A DNA stretch of 64,000 nucleotides. Origin: Intrasporangiaceae bacterium URHB0013 (GTDB lineage: Bacteria; Actinomycetota; Actinomycetes; Actinomycetales; Dermatophilaceae). Shown here piece after piece: positions 12,327 to 23,501 of the stretch. The translations under genes and the position numbers were made by a program. The notes beneath the pieces are model-generated. The model worked only from the letters and a program-made list of their open reading frames with translations. It was not told the origin of the DNA and ran no database searches. Within the stretch, counting starts at the first letter, position 1. Each line of letters opens with the position of its first letter. The stretch spans positions 62,001 through 126,000 of the forward strand of contig JIBA01000016.1 of assembly GCA_000620545.1 (NCBI GenBank), in the 5' to 3' direction.

Positions 12327-13438
12327 AGGTAGCCCTCACCGGCGCACGTGGCTTTCTGGGATGGCACACCCGCCTCAGGCTCCATTCCACCGGCGTACAC
12401 GACGTCGTCTCAATGGCCCGTGACGACTGGCCTCATCTGGCTCATCTCTTGCGCAACGTTGACGCGGTCATCCACATCGCGGGCGTGAACCGCGGAGACT
12501 CGACCGAGATCGAAGCTGGCAACGTCCGACTCGCCGAGGACCTCGCCGCGGCCATCGGGCACCGCAACGAGCCCACCCGAATCATCTTCGCCAACTCGAT
12601 CCAGGACTCGAACGGCACGCCGTACGGGACCGGCAAGGCGAGGGCCCGGGAGATCTTGGCGAAGGCCTGCGCCGCCTCGGGCTCAGAGTTCATCGACGTT
12701 CGTCTCCCGAATCTCTTCGGCGAGCATGGTCGGCCGCAGTACAACTCCTTCGTCGCCACGTTCGTCCACGCTGTGAAGAACGGCCAATCGCCTCAGATCC
12801 AAGACCGTCAGGTCGGACTTCTGCATGTGCAGGATGCCGCCGAGGAGCTCATTCGCTCGCTCGAAGGCCCAGCCCGCATGGTCACCCCGGACGTCACGGA
12901 GGTGGGCGTCCAGGAGGTTTTTGATCTGCTGCGGGAGTTCGAGCTGTCGTACGCAAGTGGCGAGTTCCCGGATCTCAGCACCAAGTTCCGGGTCGATCTT
13001 TTCAATACCTACCGTGCCGCTCTCTTCCCCGAGCAGTCGCCGATCCCTTTGACTCCCCACGCCGATACACGCGGCTCGTTCGTCGAGACCGTCAGGTGCC
13101 GAGGCGGCGAGGGCCAGACGTCCTTTTCGACAACCGTTCCAGGCGTCACCCGGGGAGAGCACTATCACCTCAGCAAGATCGAGCGCTTCGCTGTCATCGA
13201 CGGGCGCGCCCGTATCTCCCTGCGGAAGATGTTCACGGAGGAGGTCATCGACTTCGACGTGGACGGCGCGAATCCTTGCGCCATCGACATGCCCGTCGGT
13301 TGGGCCCACAACATCACCAACACGGGTGACGACACCCTGCTCACCCAGTTCTGGTCTCATGAGCTCTTCCGCCCCGAAGCCCCCGACACCTTCCCCGAGC
13401 GCGTGCGTCCCGAGCACGAAGACCAGGAGAACCCCTGA
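12323..13438 (+). CDS. fnlB: UDP-L-FucNAc pathway reductase with cupin domain (FnlB/CapF/WbjC)
   Basis: A 371-residue bifunctional protein. Residues 1-240 are a short SDR beginning ALTGARGFLGWHTRLRL, and residues 255-365 are a cupin with the metal-site pattern GEHYHLSKIERF and WAHNITNTGDD. This fusion is typical of CapF, which epimerises and reduces the FnlA product. Both ends overlap neighbours (ATGA with fnlA; TGATG with fnlC), so the three proteins are made together. The usual YxxxK is represented by GTPYGTGKARARE. Confidence 0.9.
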   Translation: MKVALTGARGFLGWHTRLRLHSTGVHDVVSMARDDWPHLAHLLRNVDAVIHIAGVNRGDSTEIEAGNVRLAEDLAAAIGHRNEPTRIIFANSIQDSNGTPYGTGKARAREILAKACAASGSEFIDVRLPNLFGEHGRPQYNSFVATFVHAVKNGQSPQIQDRQVGLLHVQDAAEELIRSLEGPARMVTPDVTEVGVQEVFDLLREFELSYASGEFPDLSTKFRVDLFNTYRAALFPEQSPIPLTPHADTRGSFVETVRCRGGEGQTSFSTTVPGVTRGEHYHLSKIERFAVIDGRARISLRKMFTEEVIDFDVDGANPCAIDMPVGWAHNITNTGDDTLLTQFWSHELFRPEAPDTFPERVRPEHEDQENP

Positions 13439-14568
13439 TGCTCAAGGTCATGACCGTGGTGGGCACCCGCCCCGAGCTCATTCGGCTCTCTCGCGTCATC
13501 AGCCGACTCGATGAGACGGTCGATCACGTCCTCGTCCACACGGGTCAGAACTACGACTACACGCTCAACGAGGTCTTCTTCCGGGATCTCGGGATTCGGA
13601 AGCCGGACCACATGCTCGGCGTCGACACTGCCAGCCTGGGCCGCGTGCTCGGCGGCACCTTGGCCGCGGTGGAGGAGGTCATCATCGCCGAGCGACCTGA
13701 TGCTCTGCTCGTGCTCGGCGACACCAACTCGTGCATTGCAGCGCTCATGGCCCGTCGGATGAAGGTGCCGGTCTACCACATGGAAGCCGGCAACCGTTGC
13801 TTCGACCTGAACGTGCCAGAGGAGACGAATCGCCGCCTCGTGGACCACGTCAGCGACTTCAACCTGGTCTACACCGAACACGCGCGGCGCAACCTTTTGG
13901 CCGAGGGTCTCCACCCGCGTCGCATCATCAAGACAGGCTCCCCCATGCGGGAGGTCCTAAATGCCTACCGCGAAGGCATCAACGCATCGACGATCCTCAC
14001 CGACAAGGGACTCGAAGAAGGCAAGTACTTCCTCGTGAGCGCGCACCGGGAGGAGAACGTCGACTCCCCTGAGCGCCTGACGGCCCTGCTCGCATGCCTC
14101 ACGGGCGTCCACGACCAGTTCGGCCTCCCGGTGTTCGTCTCTACCCATCCGCGCACACGCAAGCGCCTCGAGGCACTGCCCGACTGGAGCGCCCCAGACG
14201 GCCTCATCTTCAGTGAGCCGCTCGGGTTCAACGACTACAACCGACTCCAGGTCGGGGCCGCCTGCTGCTTGAGCGACTCCGGCACCATCGCCGAGGAGTC
14301 TTCGATCCTTGGGTTCCCGGCAGTGACTCTTCGCGACTCCATCGAGCGTCCCGAGGCCCTCGACACCGGCGCCATCATGATGACGGGACTATCGGTCGCT
14401 GACTGTGTCGCCGCCGTCCGCGTCGCCATGAACTCGGGCCACCAGCGTGACGGGGTCAGCGACATCACCCCGGACGACTACCTCATTGACAACACAAGCG
14501 AGCGGACCGTCAAGTTCATCCTGTCGACCGCTCGCCGCCACCACGACTGGGCCGGCATCCGCGTCTGA
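13438..14568 (+). CDS. fnlC: UDP-N-acetyl-L-talosamine/GlcNAc 2-epimerase (FnlC/CapG/WbjD)
   Basis: A 376-residue non-hydrolysing 2-epimerase of the WecB fold that completes UDP-L-FucNAc synthesis. It begins TVVGTRPELIRLSRVI and has HTGQNYDYTLNEVFF, the EAGNRCFDLNVPEE segment and SIERPEALDTG near the C-terminus, all diagnostic of this family. It overlaps fnlB by one base and its stop overlaps the flippase start (TGATG), so the operon runs on into wzx. Confidence 0.92.
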   Translation: MLKVMTVVGTRPELIRLSRVISRLDETVDHVLVHTGQNYDYTLNEVFFRDLGIRKPDHMLGVDTASLGRVLGGTLAAVEEVIIAERPDALLVLGDTNSCIAALMARRMKVPVYHMEAGNRCFDLNVPEETNRRLVDHVSDFNLVYTEHARRNLLAEGLHPRRIIKTGSPMREVLNAYREGINASTILTDKGLEEGKYFLVSAHREENVDSPERLTALLACLTGVHDQFGLPVFVSTHPRTRKRLEALPDWSAPDGLIFSEPLGFNDYNRLQVGAACCLSDSGTIAEESSILGFPAVTLRDSIERPEALDTGAIMMTGLSVADCVAAVRVAMNSGHQRDGVSDITPDDYLIDNTSERTVKFILSTARRHHDWAGIRV

Positions 14569-15935
14569 TGGCCGTCAGCGAGCAGCGGGTGACCGCCCCG
14601 ACGAGAGCGCAAGTCCCAAACCGATCCCGCTTACTCGCCAAGAGTCTGGTCACGGCACTCATCACACGTGGTGTCGCCGGCGTCACGCCACTGGTGCTGA
14701 TTCCCCTGACTCTGGCGTACCTCGGGCAACCGATCTTCGGCCTCTGGATGACGGCCCTGTCGCTCACGAGCATGGCACTCTGGTCGGACCTCGGCCTAGG
14801 GAGCGGGCTGTTGACGCAACTCACGCGATCGCTGTCCCTGGGCGATCGACAGCGGGCGCGCGAACAGGTGACGGGCGCGTACGTCACTCTCACCAGCGTG
14901 GCGGTGCTTCTGCTCGCCATCCTGTTGGGCAGTCAGGCATTCATCGACTGGCCCGTTCTGCTCAATGCCCAGGATGCCGGAGCGCGCGAGGCAACTCGCG
15001 GAATTGCACTCGCCTGTCTGACGGCGTTCGCGGTCAACATCCCTGCGTCCCTCGTGCAGAAACTGCAGTACGCCTCTCAGCAGGCGACGGCCAGCAACGT
15101 CTGGCAGGCGATCGGTAGTCTCGCGTCCTTGCTGGGGGCAGGAGTAGCAGTGGCGACCGAGCAGCCGGCGATTATCGTCGTCTCGGCCGTGGCCTTCGCC
15201 GCACCGGCAACCGCCTTCGTCAACTCGATTGTATTCTTCGCCCGAAACAGACACCTCACGCCGACCTGGCGAGCTTTCCACCCAGCGACGGCCCGCAATC
15301 TGCTCAAGCTGGGAGCTCAATTCTTCGGCATCTCCCTTCTCACCTCGGTGGCGCTCAACGCCGACAACTTGATCATCAGCCACACGCTAGGTCTACGCGC
15401 TGTAGCTGACTACTCCGTCGCCACTCGCGCGCTGAGTGCGCTTGGTCTGGTTATCACGTTCGCGAGCCTTCCGTTCTGGTCTTCCGCCGGCGACGCGCTG
15501 GCGCGCGGTGAAGTCCTTTGGATCCGGCGGACGACACGACTGATGTCAGTCGGGTCGGCCAGCGTGGTGACCCTGCTCGGTTGCGCGATCGTGCTGATGC
15601 GCGAGACCGTCTTCGGCTGGCTGAGTCCCGGCTACGTCCCATCGGTGACCCTGCTCGGAGGCTTGGTCATGTGGTGGGCACTCGTAGCCTTCGCAGGGCC
15701 GCTCTTCAGCGTGCAGAACGCCGGCTCCGTCCTGAGGCCCCAGACGGTGGGGTGGGCGGGCTTCCTGCTCTGCAGCATCCCGTTGAAGATCATGGCGGCG
15801 CTGCAGTTCGGCATCGATTCCGTCCCCGTGGTGGGGGCTGCTCTCTACCTTTTCGTGCTAATGCCTTTCGCTGTCGCGGGCTACCGCACGACCGCTCGGA
15901 CGGCCCGAAAGCCAGGCACCTCTGTTCAGGGCTAA
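14568..15935 (+). CDS. wzx: Wzx-type polysaccharide flippase
   Basis: A 455-residue polytopic membrane protein with about twelve hydrophobic segments and a basic N-terminus, typical of the MATE/PST flippase superfamily. The GVTPLVLIPLTLAYLG region and the WSDLGLGSGLLTQLTRSLS loop match the usual first helices of such transporters. Coupled to fnlC by TGATG, it is the last gene of the rfb/fnl strand. It would flip undecaprenyl-linked repeat units across the membrane. The cognate polymerase is probably the protein at 23502-24836. Confidence 0.85.
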   Translation: MAVSEQRVTAPTRAQVPNRSRLLAKSLVTALITRGVAGVTPLVLIPLTLAYLGQPIFGLWMTALSLTSMALWSDLGLGSGLLTQLTRSLSLGDRQRAREQVTGAYVTLTSVAVLLLAILLGSQAFIDWPVLLNAQDAGAREATRGIALACLTAFAVNIPASLVQKLQYASQQATASNVWQAIGSLASLLGAGVAVATEQPAIIVVSAVAFAAPATAFVNSIVFFARNRHLTPTWRAFHPATARNLLKLGAQFFGISLLTSVALNADNLIISHTLGLRAVADYSVATRALSALGLVITFASLPFWSSAGDALARGEVLWIRRTTRLMSVGSASVVTLLGCAIVLMRETVFGWLSPGYVPSVTLLGGLVMWWALVAFAGPLFSVQNAGSVLRPQTVGWAGFLLCSIPLKIMAALQFGIDSVPVVGAALYLFVLMPFAVAGYRTTARTARKPGTSVQG

Positions 15936-16270
15936 GAATTCACGTCTCGGGAGCGCTATCCCAGTCCACGTCATCTCAGAGGCTTCAAAGCGAGCATCAA
16001 GCCACTCTGAGCAAGGGACGCTCCGTTCTGAGGGCGTCCCGTCGGTGGAGGCGTGTCTTCCTTTTGCGCTACGGCAATTCGTCTTGGTGCGCGCGCGCGA
16101 GACGATCTCGCCCCTCAGTGGCTCGGAGCGTTCAATCCGCCTCATCGCGTTTACGGCCGTCCGGGTCAGGAAGGCGGTGATGGCGAGATATTGGCCTGTA
16201 CACAGCGCTTATGTGGTGGCAGGGCCCTCGGCACAAAGCCGCCCGTTGAACTGCTAGGTCGATTAGAAAG
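15936..16270. other. Intergenic stretch with no convincing gene
   Basis: These 335 bases between wzx and the decayed acyltransferase contain no reading frame with coding character. There is a weak hairpin GGGACGC/GCGTCCC near 16014-16039 without a clear T-run. Base composition is more AT-rich than in the housekeeping parts, and this may be decayed DNA. Confidence 0.5.
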
Positions 16271-18378
16271 ATGACCCCCAGCATGAATACACGGTTTGCA
16301 TCCCATGAGCACCGGAGCGGCAACCGTCGACCTGACATCCAGGCGCTACGGGCCCTCTCTGTCGCTATTGTTGTCACTCAGCACTTCTTCGGCGCGCCGC
16401 GGGGCGGCTTTGTCGGCGTAGACGTGTTCTTCGTGGTCTCCGGATTCCTCATCACGACGCTTCTCCTCGCGGAAGCACGTCGTGAAGGCGGCATCTCGCT
16501 CTTAGCGTTCTACGCGAGACGTCTGCGACGCATCTTGCCCGCTGCCCTTCTCGTGCTGATTGTCACCGTGCTCGTGGGTTTCATCGTCTGGTTCCCCGAG
16601 CCAGGCAGAACGAATTGGACGCCTGTCCGCCGCCTTCTGGGTGGCGAACTATCACTTTGCGGCTTCCGGGGCGGACTATTTGGCGGGCTCCGACCTCGCT
16701 CCCGCACTACAGCACTACTGGTCTCTCTCGGTAGAGGAGCAGTTCTACCTCGTTTGGCCGACCATTTTGCTTGCGGCACTCGCCATCGAGCGCACACGAC
16801 GGATCCGTTCGGACCGTTTGCTCACAATCAGCTTGCTGGTTCTGGTCGCCGGTGGCTTCCTGCTTTCGGTAGTGGTTACGCATGCGAGGCCGCAGTTTGC
16901 ATACTTCGACACATTGAGCCGAGTGTGGGAACTTGGGGCTGGCGGTTTGATTGCTGCCTACCTCGAAGGTAGACGAGCTTCTGTCCCAAGACTTGGCCGC
17001 GGCCTATGGTCCACGTTGGGCTTTATGCTAATCTTGGTCGGGGCGTTCGCCCTTTCTCCATCGTGGGCTTTCGCCGGCCGTGGGCCATTGTGCCTGTCGT
17101 CGGAACTGCCTGCGTCCTGATCGGTCGCCCGCGACGTCGACTGCAGATGCTCTCGGAGTCCAGACTCGTCCAAGGTCTCGGCGACATCTCCTACAGCCTG
17201 TACCTCTGGCACATGCCACTCCTGATCATCGCTCTGTCCCTTTTCGGTCCACTCGACAACCTGACTCTCGCTGGCCTCATAGCAATAGCGTTAGGCCTTT
17301 CGTGGCCACCTACCGCTGGCTCGAAGATCCGATCCGTCGATCTGGCTGGCTACGCTCGTGGGAGCGTAAACCTAGACCTCGACACCAACTTCTGACCATC
17401 TCAGCGATTTGCCTGGCACTTGGCCTCATTGCGGCCGCACAGTTCACCCCTGCGAAGTGGGGGTTCTCGAATCGGCCACGTTCAGTCAATCTCGCGAACT
17501 GGGAACCGATGTATTCGTTTCGCAGCGGCAGGTTCAGGAGGCGCTCCGGGCTGGCATGGCCCGTCAGGGTTACAACAACACGACACCAAGTGCGGAGGCT
17601 CTCGGGCCCCAGTAACTCGCGCCTACTTTCGACGTTCCTAACGGCTGCAGCAATGCTCTTGGCCGAAGGGAACTCGATATGTGCACTTTCGGCACGGGCT
17701 CCCGAACTATCATGGTTGTAGGCGACTCCGTCGCCATGGCGTGGGTTCCGACGGTGGTCGCAGCCTCATCGGGCAGCCGGATCCTTGCGGTGGGCGTGCC
17801 GAGCTGTTCGCCGTGGGACGTCCAGCACGGATCAAGTCTCGGCGTGATCGACTACCAGCGGGCGTGCAGTGTGGCCCGCGCCGGGATCCTCCAGCGCGTC
17901 CCAAGAACAACGGCCCGACGTCGTCGTCGTATCGAGCTCAGTTGGCAGTTACAGCAAAGTGCTTGCCGGTGACAGGTCCGCGGTCTGGGCTGCCGGGATG
18001 CGCTCGACGCTGCAGTCATATTTGCAGGTGACCAAGCACGTGGTAGTCGTGGAGAATCCGCCGATCGTCGGGGACGTGAGGCACTGCGTAAACCGGATCG
18101 CGGCACCTCAGACCTGTACCACGACGCTGGCCCGAGATCAGGTGTCAAAAACGGGGGCGGAGGAGGCTGCCTCCCAGACATTCCCCGGCCGGGTATCTTA
18201 CGTCCCTGTTGCAACGTGGTTCTGCGACGCCGATGCACGTTGCCCGGCGGTGATAGGAACGTACCTAGCGCGAGTGGACCCCACCCACATCACGAATGCC
18301 TTGGCGCGAGCACTCGGACCGCTCCTCCGCGAATCGGCCCCTGAGCTGCAGGCATCCTCCACCGGAGGTCACGACTGA
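16271..18378 (+). pseudogene. OafA-type acyltransferase with SGNH domain, multiply frameshifted
   Basis: The pieces of one protein of about 700 residues follow each other in different frames. Part one has an acyltransferase-3 start (RPDIQALRALSVAIVV) and FVGVDVFFVVSGFLITTLLL. A frameshift near 16600-16630 leads to QHYWSLSVEEQFYLVWP; another near 17080 leads to LGDISYSLYLWHMPLLI; another near 17300 leads to TYRWLEDPIRRSG. A further shift between about 17460 and 17500 enters the SGNH part, which has a stop codon at 17613-17615, then MVVGDSVAMAW and a last shift near 17900. The end SYVPVATWFCDADARCPAVIG is typical of the domain. At least five shifts and one stop make a functional O-acetyltransferase unlikely. 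Confidence 0.88.
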
Positions 18379-19568
18379 GTCCGAAGCTCTTCCAGAAAGA
18401 CTCCCAGCCTTAGGGCCTGCGCGTTGGCTGACTTCTCCCTGGTTGCGAATGACTGGGCTGCGGCACCCATCCGCATCCGCGACTCGACATCCATTCGCTT
18501 GATGGCCCCGATCTCCGTCGCGAGTGCTCGTGGCCCATCGTCATGTGTCAGGCGAACGACGGCTGCGTACTCAGCCGGAAGGCTGGGCAACGGTGTCGAG
18601 ACCACCGGCCGACCCGCCGCGAGGTACTCGAGCAACTTCGACGGGAAGGAGAATCGCGCCTCTCGCATGTTCAGGGGCCGGGGCTGCACGAGCACGTTCG
18701 CCCGGTCGAGCTCGGCGGGAACCATCTCGGGGGGAACCAGACGCGGCGGTAGAATTCTCGAGTCGGTTTGGGACCGCTCTGCAATCCACCCCTCCAACGG
18801 CCCCTTGCCCAGCATCTGCAACTCCAAGTCATGGTCGGGCAGCATCTCCATCGCCTCCACCAGAGCCCTAGCTCCGTACTCCTCGCTGAGACCGCCCGCG
18901 TACGCGATGCGGAAGGGCCCGGTCTGCGGTCCGGCGCCAGGAGTCGATTCAGGCCAAGTCTCAGGGGCAACGCCCTCCATCAACAGGCTGGGAACGCTTG
19001 GGGCCCACTCGTCGGCCAACGCGGGAGCAAGTACCACCACGCCGGTTTGCCGTCGAAGCGACGCCGCGACCACCCGACGATCCAGGCGCTTGAAGCTGGC
19101 GACCAACCGCGAATCCTCCGGCCTGATCACCCCCGGTGGATCGGTAATGACGATCACCGTGGTCATCCCTTGGGCTCTCATTGCTACGGCAAACCACAAC
19201 CATGGGCTATGCGCGCCATGCACGAAGAGCGTGTCGACGGACTCAGAGCTCAGGGCATTTCGGCCTACGGTCATGGCACTCAGAAACCTGGTCACGTGCT
19301 TCAGCAGCACGAGGTTCACGAATGGCAACTCGCGCCCATCTCGCCCGTTGGCCGAGAACGACCTACCGGGAAAGAAAACTTGCGGATGGCCTGGGTAGCT
19401 CGACACGGGTGCGGCGCTCAGCAGGTACGGGGGCATTCCGGCCGCCTCTAGTGTCCGCACCATCGACCAGGCAAAGCGGTGGGTCTGCGAGGGCATCGCA
19501 CGATCCTCCGAGATGATCTTGTTTATACGCTCGTCATCCAGCGTGAAGCCAAGCAGCGCGGCTCTCAC
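18369..19568 (-). CDS. Glycosyltransferase, GT4 (GT-B fold)
   Basis: A 399-residue cytosolic GT-B enzyme that presumably adds a sugar to the lipid-linked repeat unit. The C-terminal half carries RIAYAGGLSEEYGARALVEA, MLGKGPLEGWI and the donor-binding segment FPSKLLEYLAAGRPVVSTP with the usual E-x7-E-like spacing. Start GTG 19568 overlaps the preceding gene's stop (GTGA); an ATG at 19595 would extend it into that gene. Its 3' end overlaps the decayed acyltransferase by 10 bases, tail to tail. Donor and acceptor are unknown. Confidence 0.82.
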   Translation of the reverse strand: MRAALLGFTLDDERINKIISEDRAMPSQTHRFAWSMVRTLEAAGMPPYLLSAAPVSSYPGHPQVFFPGRSFSANGRDGRELPFVNLVLLKHVTRFLSAMTVGRNALSSESVDTLFVHGAHSPWLWFAVAMRAQGMTTVIVITDPPGVIRPEDSRLVASFKRLDRRVVAASLRRQTGVVVLAPALADEWAPSVPSLLMEGVAPETWPESTPGAGPQTGPFRIAYAGGLSEEYGARALVEAMEMLPDHDLELQMLGKGPLEGWIAERSQTDSRILPPRLVPPEMVPAELDRANVLVQPRPLNMREARFSFPSKLLEYLAAGRPVVSTPLPSLPAEYAAVVRLTHDDGPRALATEIGAIKRMDVESRMRMGAAAQSFATREKSANAQALRLGVFLEELRTQS

Positions 19569-20656
19569 TTGGATCGCCTGCAGCCGAGAATGCACTCGTA
19601 GGTGGCAGACAAACGATCAAGCATGTGCGTAAGCGTGTAATGCTCTTCTACCGTGGAGCGGGCAGACTGGGCAAGCGAACCCCGACCGGCTGGCGACCAC
19701 ACCAACCGTGTAATGGCGTCCGCGAGGGCATGAGTGTCTCGGGGGGGCACGAGGAGCCCACCGCCGCGCCGAAGTACCTCGACATTCCCGCCGACCGCCG
19801 TGGCGATGACGGGCAGTTGGGAAGCCATCGCCTCGAGTAGCGCGATCGAGAGGTTCTCGTGGAGTGACGGGAAGACGAATACGTCCGCTGCTTGGAGGAT
19901 GTCCAACACGTCCGCACGGTTGCCGAGGCTCCTCATCGTCAGTCCCGAGATTCCCCGGTAGCTGGCAAGGATTTGATCTTCGTCCGGTCCTGATCCGACT
20001 ACCAGCAGTTCTACTTGGCGCATCGTCTCCGTGGGCAGTCGGCTCAAGGCACCGGCGAGCTCCACATGTCCCTTCTCCAGGGAGAGCCTTCCCACAGAGA
20101 CCAACACTGTCCGATCAATCGAGAGGCCTAGTTCTCGCCGCTTCTGCTGGGCGTGCCGGGCGTCGAGCAGCGGCAGAGGAACGCCGTTTTCGATTGGAGC
20201 CAGCACCTTCCTCCCGTGCCGTGCGATGAAGGGTCGTCGCGATGCGGCCTGAGAGACGGTTGCGATGTGCGACGCCAGGCTCAGCGTGGCTGGCTCGAGA
20301 CCAGCCGTCATGACCAATCGCCTCGCGGACCGCTGGCCGCGGGTGAGGTCACGGTGAGTCCCGTGCACGGTCACCAGAATGTTGCGACATCCGGCCAAGC
20401 GGGCCGCCGCGGCGGCGTGAAAGCCCTCACTGCCCAGACCTCGTACATGGACCAGATCAGGAGCGATGGCGCGAAGGGCCGTAGCCCACTCGCGGATCCT
20501 GCGCACGTCGATTGACCCAGTCGAGCTCGTCTGGGTCAAGGGGACGAACTCGAACCTATCGGCCAGGTCGGAGTCAAGAACACGTTGTAACGCCGTCTGC
20601 GGTCCGCCCGTACCAGGAGCCCCAAAGCTGTGCTGCACGACGACTGGTTTGGCCAC
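19565..20656 (-). CDS. Glycosyltransferase, GT4
   Basis: A 363-residue GT4 enzyme. It has the N-terminal GGPQTALQRVL loop, LVHVRGLGSEGF, and a C-terminal donor domain with SVGRLSLEKGHVELAGAL and FPSLHENLSIALLEAMASQ, where the E-x7-E motif lies. The start is GTG 20656, with AGGGGA seven bases before it; a longer ATG start at 20722 has no such site and would almost meet the divergent gene. It is followed by another glycosyltransferase with GTGA overlap. The substrate is unknown. Confidence 0.88.
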   Translation of the reverse strand: MAKPVVVQHSFGAPGTGGPQTALQRVLDSDLADRFEFVPLTQTSSTGSIDVRRIREWATALRAIAPDLVHVRGLGSEGFHAAAAARLAGCRNILVTVHGTHRDLTRGQRSARRLVMTAGLEPATLSLASHIATVSQAASRRPFIARHGRKVLAPIENGVPLPLLDARHAQQKRRELGLSIDRTVLVSVGRLSLEKGHVELAGALSRLPTETMRQVELLVVGSGPDEDQILASYRGISGLTMRSLGNRADVLDILQAADVFVFPSLHENLSIALLEAMASQLPVIATAVGGNVEVLRRGGGLLVPPRDTHALADAITRLVWSPAGRGSLAQSARSTVEEHYTLTHMLDRLSATYECILGCRRSK

Positions 20657-20739
20657 TCGATTTTCCCCTGTAATCTCAGCATTTCCGGCGAAGATCATCG
20701 TATCGGGCGACCGATCTGCCACCTATGCAGGAGGTGAGC

Positions 20740-21990
20740 GTGGATCCGGCTACAGCAAGTGGCACAGTTGTCCTCTTCGTGGGTGGCGAGTTGCCTCACG
20801 GGGATGCAACGGCCAATCGAGCCGTGTCACTTGCCAAGGCGCTCCGGGAGGGCGGTTGGAGCCCCGTGCTTCTCTCGGAGTACGCCTCGGATCGGTCGCA
20901 CGACGCAAGGGGGGTCGTCGACGGCATCCCATACGCGAATATCGGTCTGACGCAGGGGAGCAGGGTGATGAGGCTAGCGGAACGATTCCGCCGTCAGAAG
21001 CGGGTAGCCAAGGCGCTCACCAGCCTGGGTCAGCCAAGGTCGGACGTGAGTCTCCTCATCGTCCATGCGACCTTGTACGGACGGCTGCTGCAGCAGTGGG
21101 CAGACCGCCGGCAGATCCCAATTGTCGCCGACCTCATGGAACGCCACGAGCCAACTCAGTTCGCTCGCGGAAGGCTCGATCCGCGCTACCTCAGGCATCG
21201 CCGGCTCTCAAGACTATGCGCACGGCGGCCCGCTGGTCTGCTGTTGATCTCCAAACAACTGCAGACCGTGGTGCGCCCTCGAGTACCCGCACTGGTCGTG
21301 CCGCCTTTTGTGGACACTCGCGAGGTCGTTCCCCACAGCGCTCCCACGGCAGGCAGCATGGACCACATCAACCTGGCCTATGCCGGAACGCCCACCAACA
21401 AGGATCTGTTGGGGCCCGTCGTGGACGCCATCGCGGCACTTGACCCACGGTTACGTGCGCGCGTGAAGCTCACCATCGCGGGGCCGACGAGGGAAAGCAT
21501 TCTTGCGCTCGAAGACGTAAAGGAGTCGTCCTTGCAGTCGTGCGGAGAGTCGGTCGCGGTCGTTGGCCGACTCTCCCGTACAGAAGTACGCCGGCTCTGG
21601 AGCGCGAGTGACCTTTGCGTACTCGTGCGTCCACGAACGGGCTATGCCGTCGCCGGATTTCCCTCCAAGGTGCCAGAGGCGATGGCCGCCGGGTGCGCGC
21701 TGTTTGGGACCGCTCACGGGGACCTGGCGGACTTTACGCACGACGGCCTGGACGCCCTCTTGGCAACATCGTCAAGCCACGAGGATGTCAGCGCTGCCCT
21801 GAGGCGGGCGCTCATGATGTCCAGAACCGAACTCGATGCGGTTCGCAACGCGGCCCGCAGCGGCGCAGAGAACTTGTTGTCCGTCACGGCGTGGGCGCTG
21901 CCCCTCAGTGTCTTCCTAGATCAGCTGGACTCCCGTCATATTCGGAGCCACGGCTGCGTACCTGGGTCACAAACCAGGCCCCGCTCGTGA
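20740..21990 (+). CDS. Glycosyltransferase (GT-B fold)
   Basis: A 416-residue protein divergent from the preceding two glycosyltransferases. The C-terminal half shows NLAYAGTPTNKDLLGPVVDAI and a donor-site segment GYAVAGFPSKVPEAMAAGC followed by GTAHGDLADF, typical of GT4-like enzymes. Start GTG 20740 lies five bases after AGGAGG, a near-perfect ribosome site; an upstream ATG at 20725 would overlap that site. About 85 bases after its stop a decayed insertion sequence begins. The C-terminal residues (SRHIRSHGCVPG...) look less family-like and may not be original. Confidence 0.8.
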   Translation: MDPATASGTVVLFVGGELPHGDATANRAVSLAKALREGGWSPVLLSEYASDRSHDARGVVDGIPYANIGLTQGSRVMRLAERFRRQKRVAKALTSLGQPRSDVSLLIVHATLYGRLLQQWADRRQIPIVADLMERHEPTQFARGRLDPRYLRHRRLSRLCARRPAGLLLISKQLQTVVRPRVPALVVPPFVDTREVVPHSAPTAGSMDHINLAYAGTPTNKDLLGPVVDAIAALDPRLRARVKLTIAGPTRESILALEDVKESSLQSCGESVAVVGRLSRTEVRRLWSASDLCVLVRPRTGYAVAGFPSKVPEAMAAGCALFGTAHGDLADFTHDGLDALLATSSSHEDVSAALRRALMMSRTELDAVRNAARSGAENLLSVTAWALPLSVFLDQLDSRHIRSHGCVPGSQTRPRS

Positions 21991-22092
21991 GACGCATCGG
22001 AGGAAGCCCCAGCAGCACCCGACTACGCGGCGCGGAATAGCCGACCGCAACGCGGCACGAGGGTAGGAACGTCGCGGTGGTCTGTTCAGGGT

Positions 22093-23103
<1,011 letters not shown>

Positions 23104-23104
23104 T

Positions 23105-23425
23105 TCAGTACACGACCGAGGCCTGCAGCGGCGAAAGCGCGGACACCGTACGCAGGATCTCGTTCGACCGGCGCAGCTCCTTGACCTCACGCTCGAGCTT
23201 GGCAATCCGCTTCGTCTCGGCGCTAGTCACACCAGGCTATGGCCGTCGGCGACCTCGGACTGTTGGGCCAGCTGCGCAACATCTCTGAGCTGGTCCGAGC
23301 TGCTCCCCGGCCCGCTTCAGCGCCCAGTACCGGGGGTCCCGGTCACGCCGCACATCGACGGCCACCCTGATCGCTCGCTCCCGAGGCTCCTCCGGTACTT
23401 CTTCGGTGCTGCCACCGACTCTCAT
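23105..23425 (-). pseudogene. IS3-family orfA (helix-turn-helix), frameshifted
   Basis: The N-terminal part reads PEEPRERAIRVAVDVRRDRD and then RYWALKRAGEQLG, matching the start of IS3 orfA proteins. After a frameshift near 23230-23290 the C-terminal leucine-zipper part follows as TSAETKRIAKLEREVKELRR and SNEILRT. The helix-turn-helix between them is damaged. Confidence 0.75.
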
Positions 23426-23501
23426 CCTGCCCTGGAATGAGAGCCTCCGTCAGGCCCGGAACGGGACACACCTTTCGCAACTGCCTCTATCCCTTCGGCA
23501 A

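Noticed and set aside
16045-16257. Small open frame of 70 codons between wzx and the acyltransferase remnant
   Set aside because: It has no ribosome site, no family resemblance and codon use unlike the neighbours.
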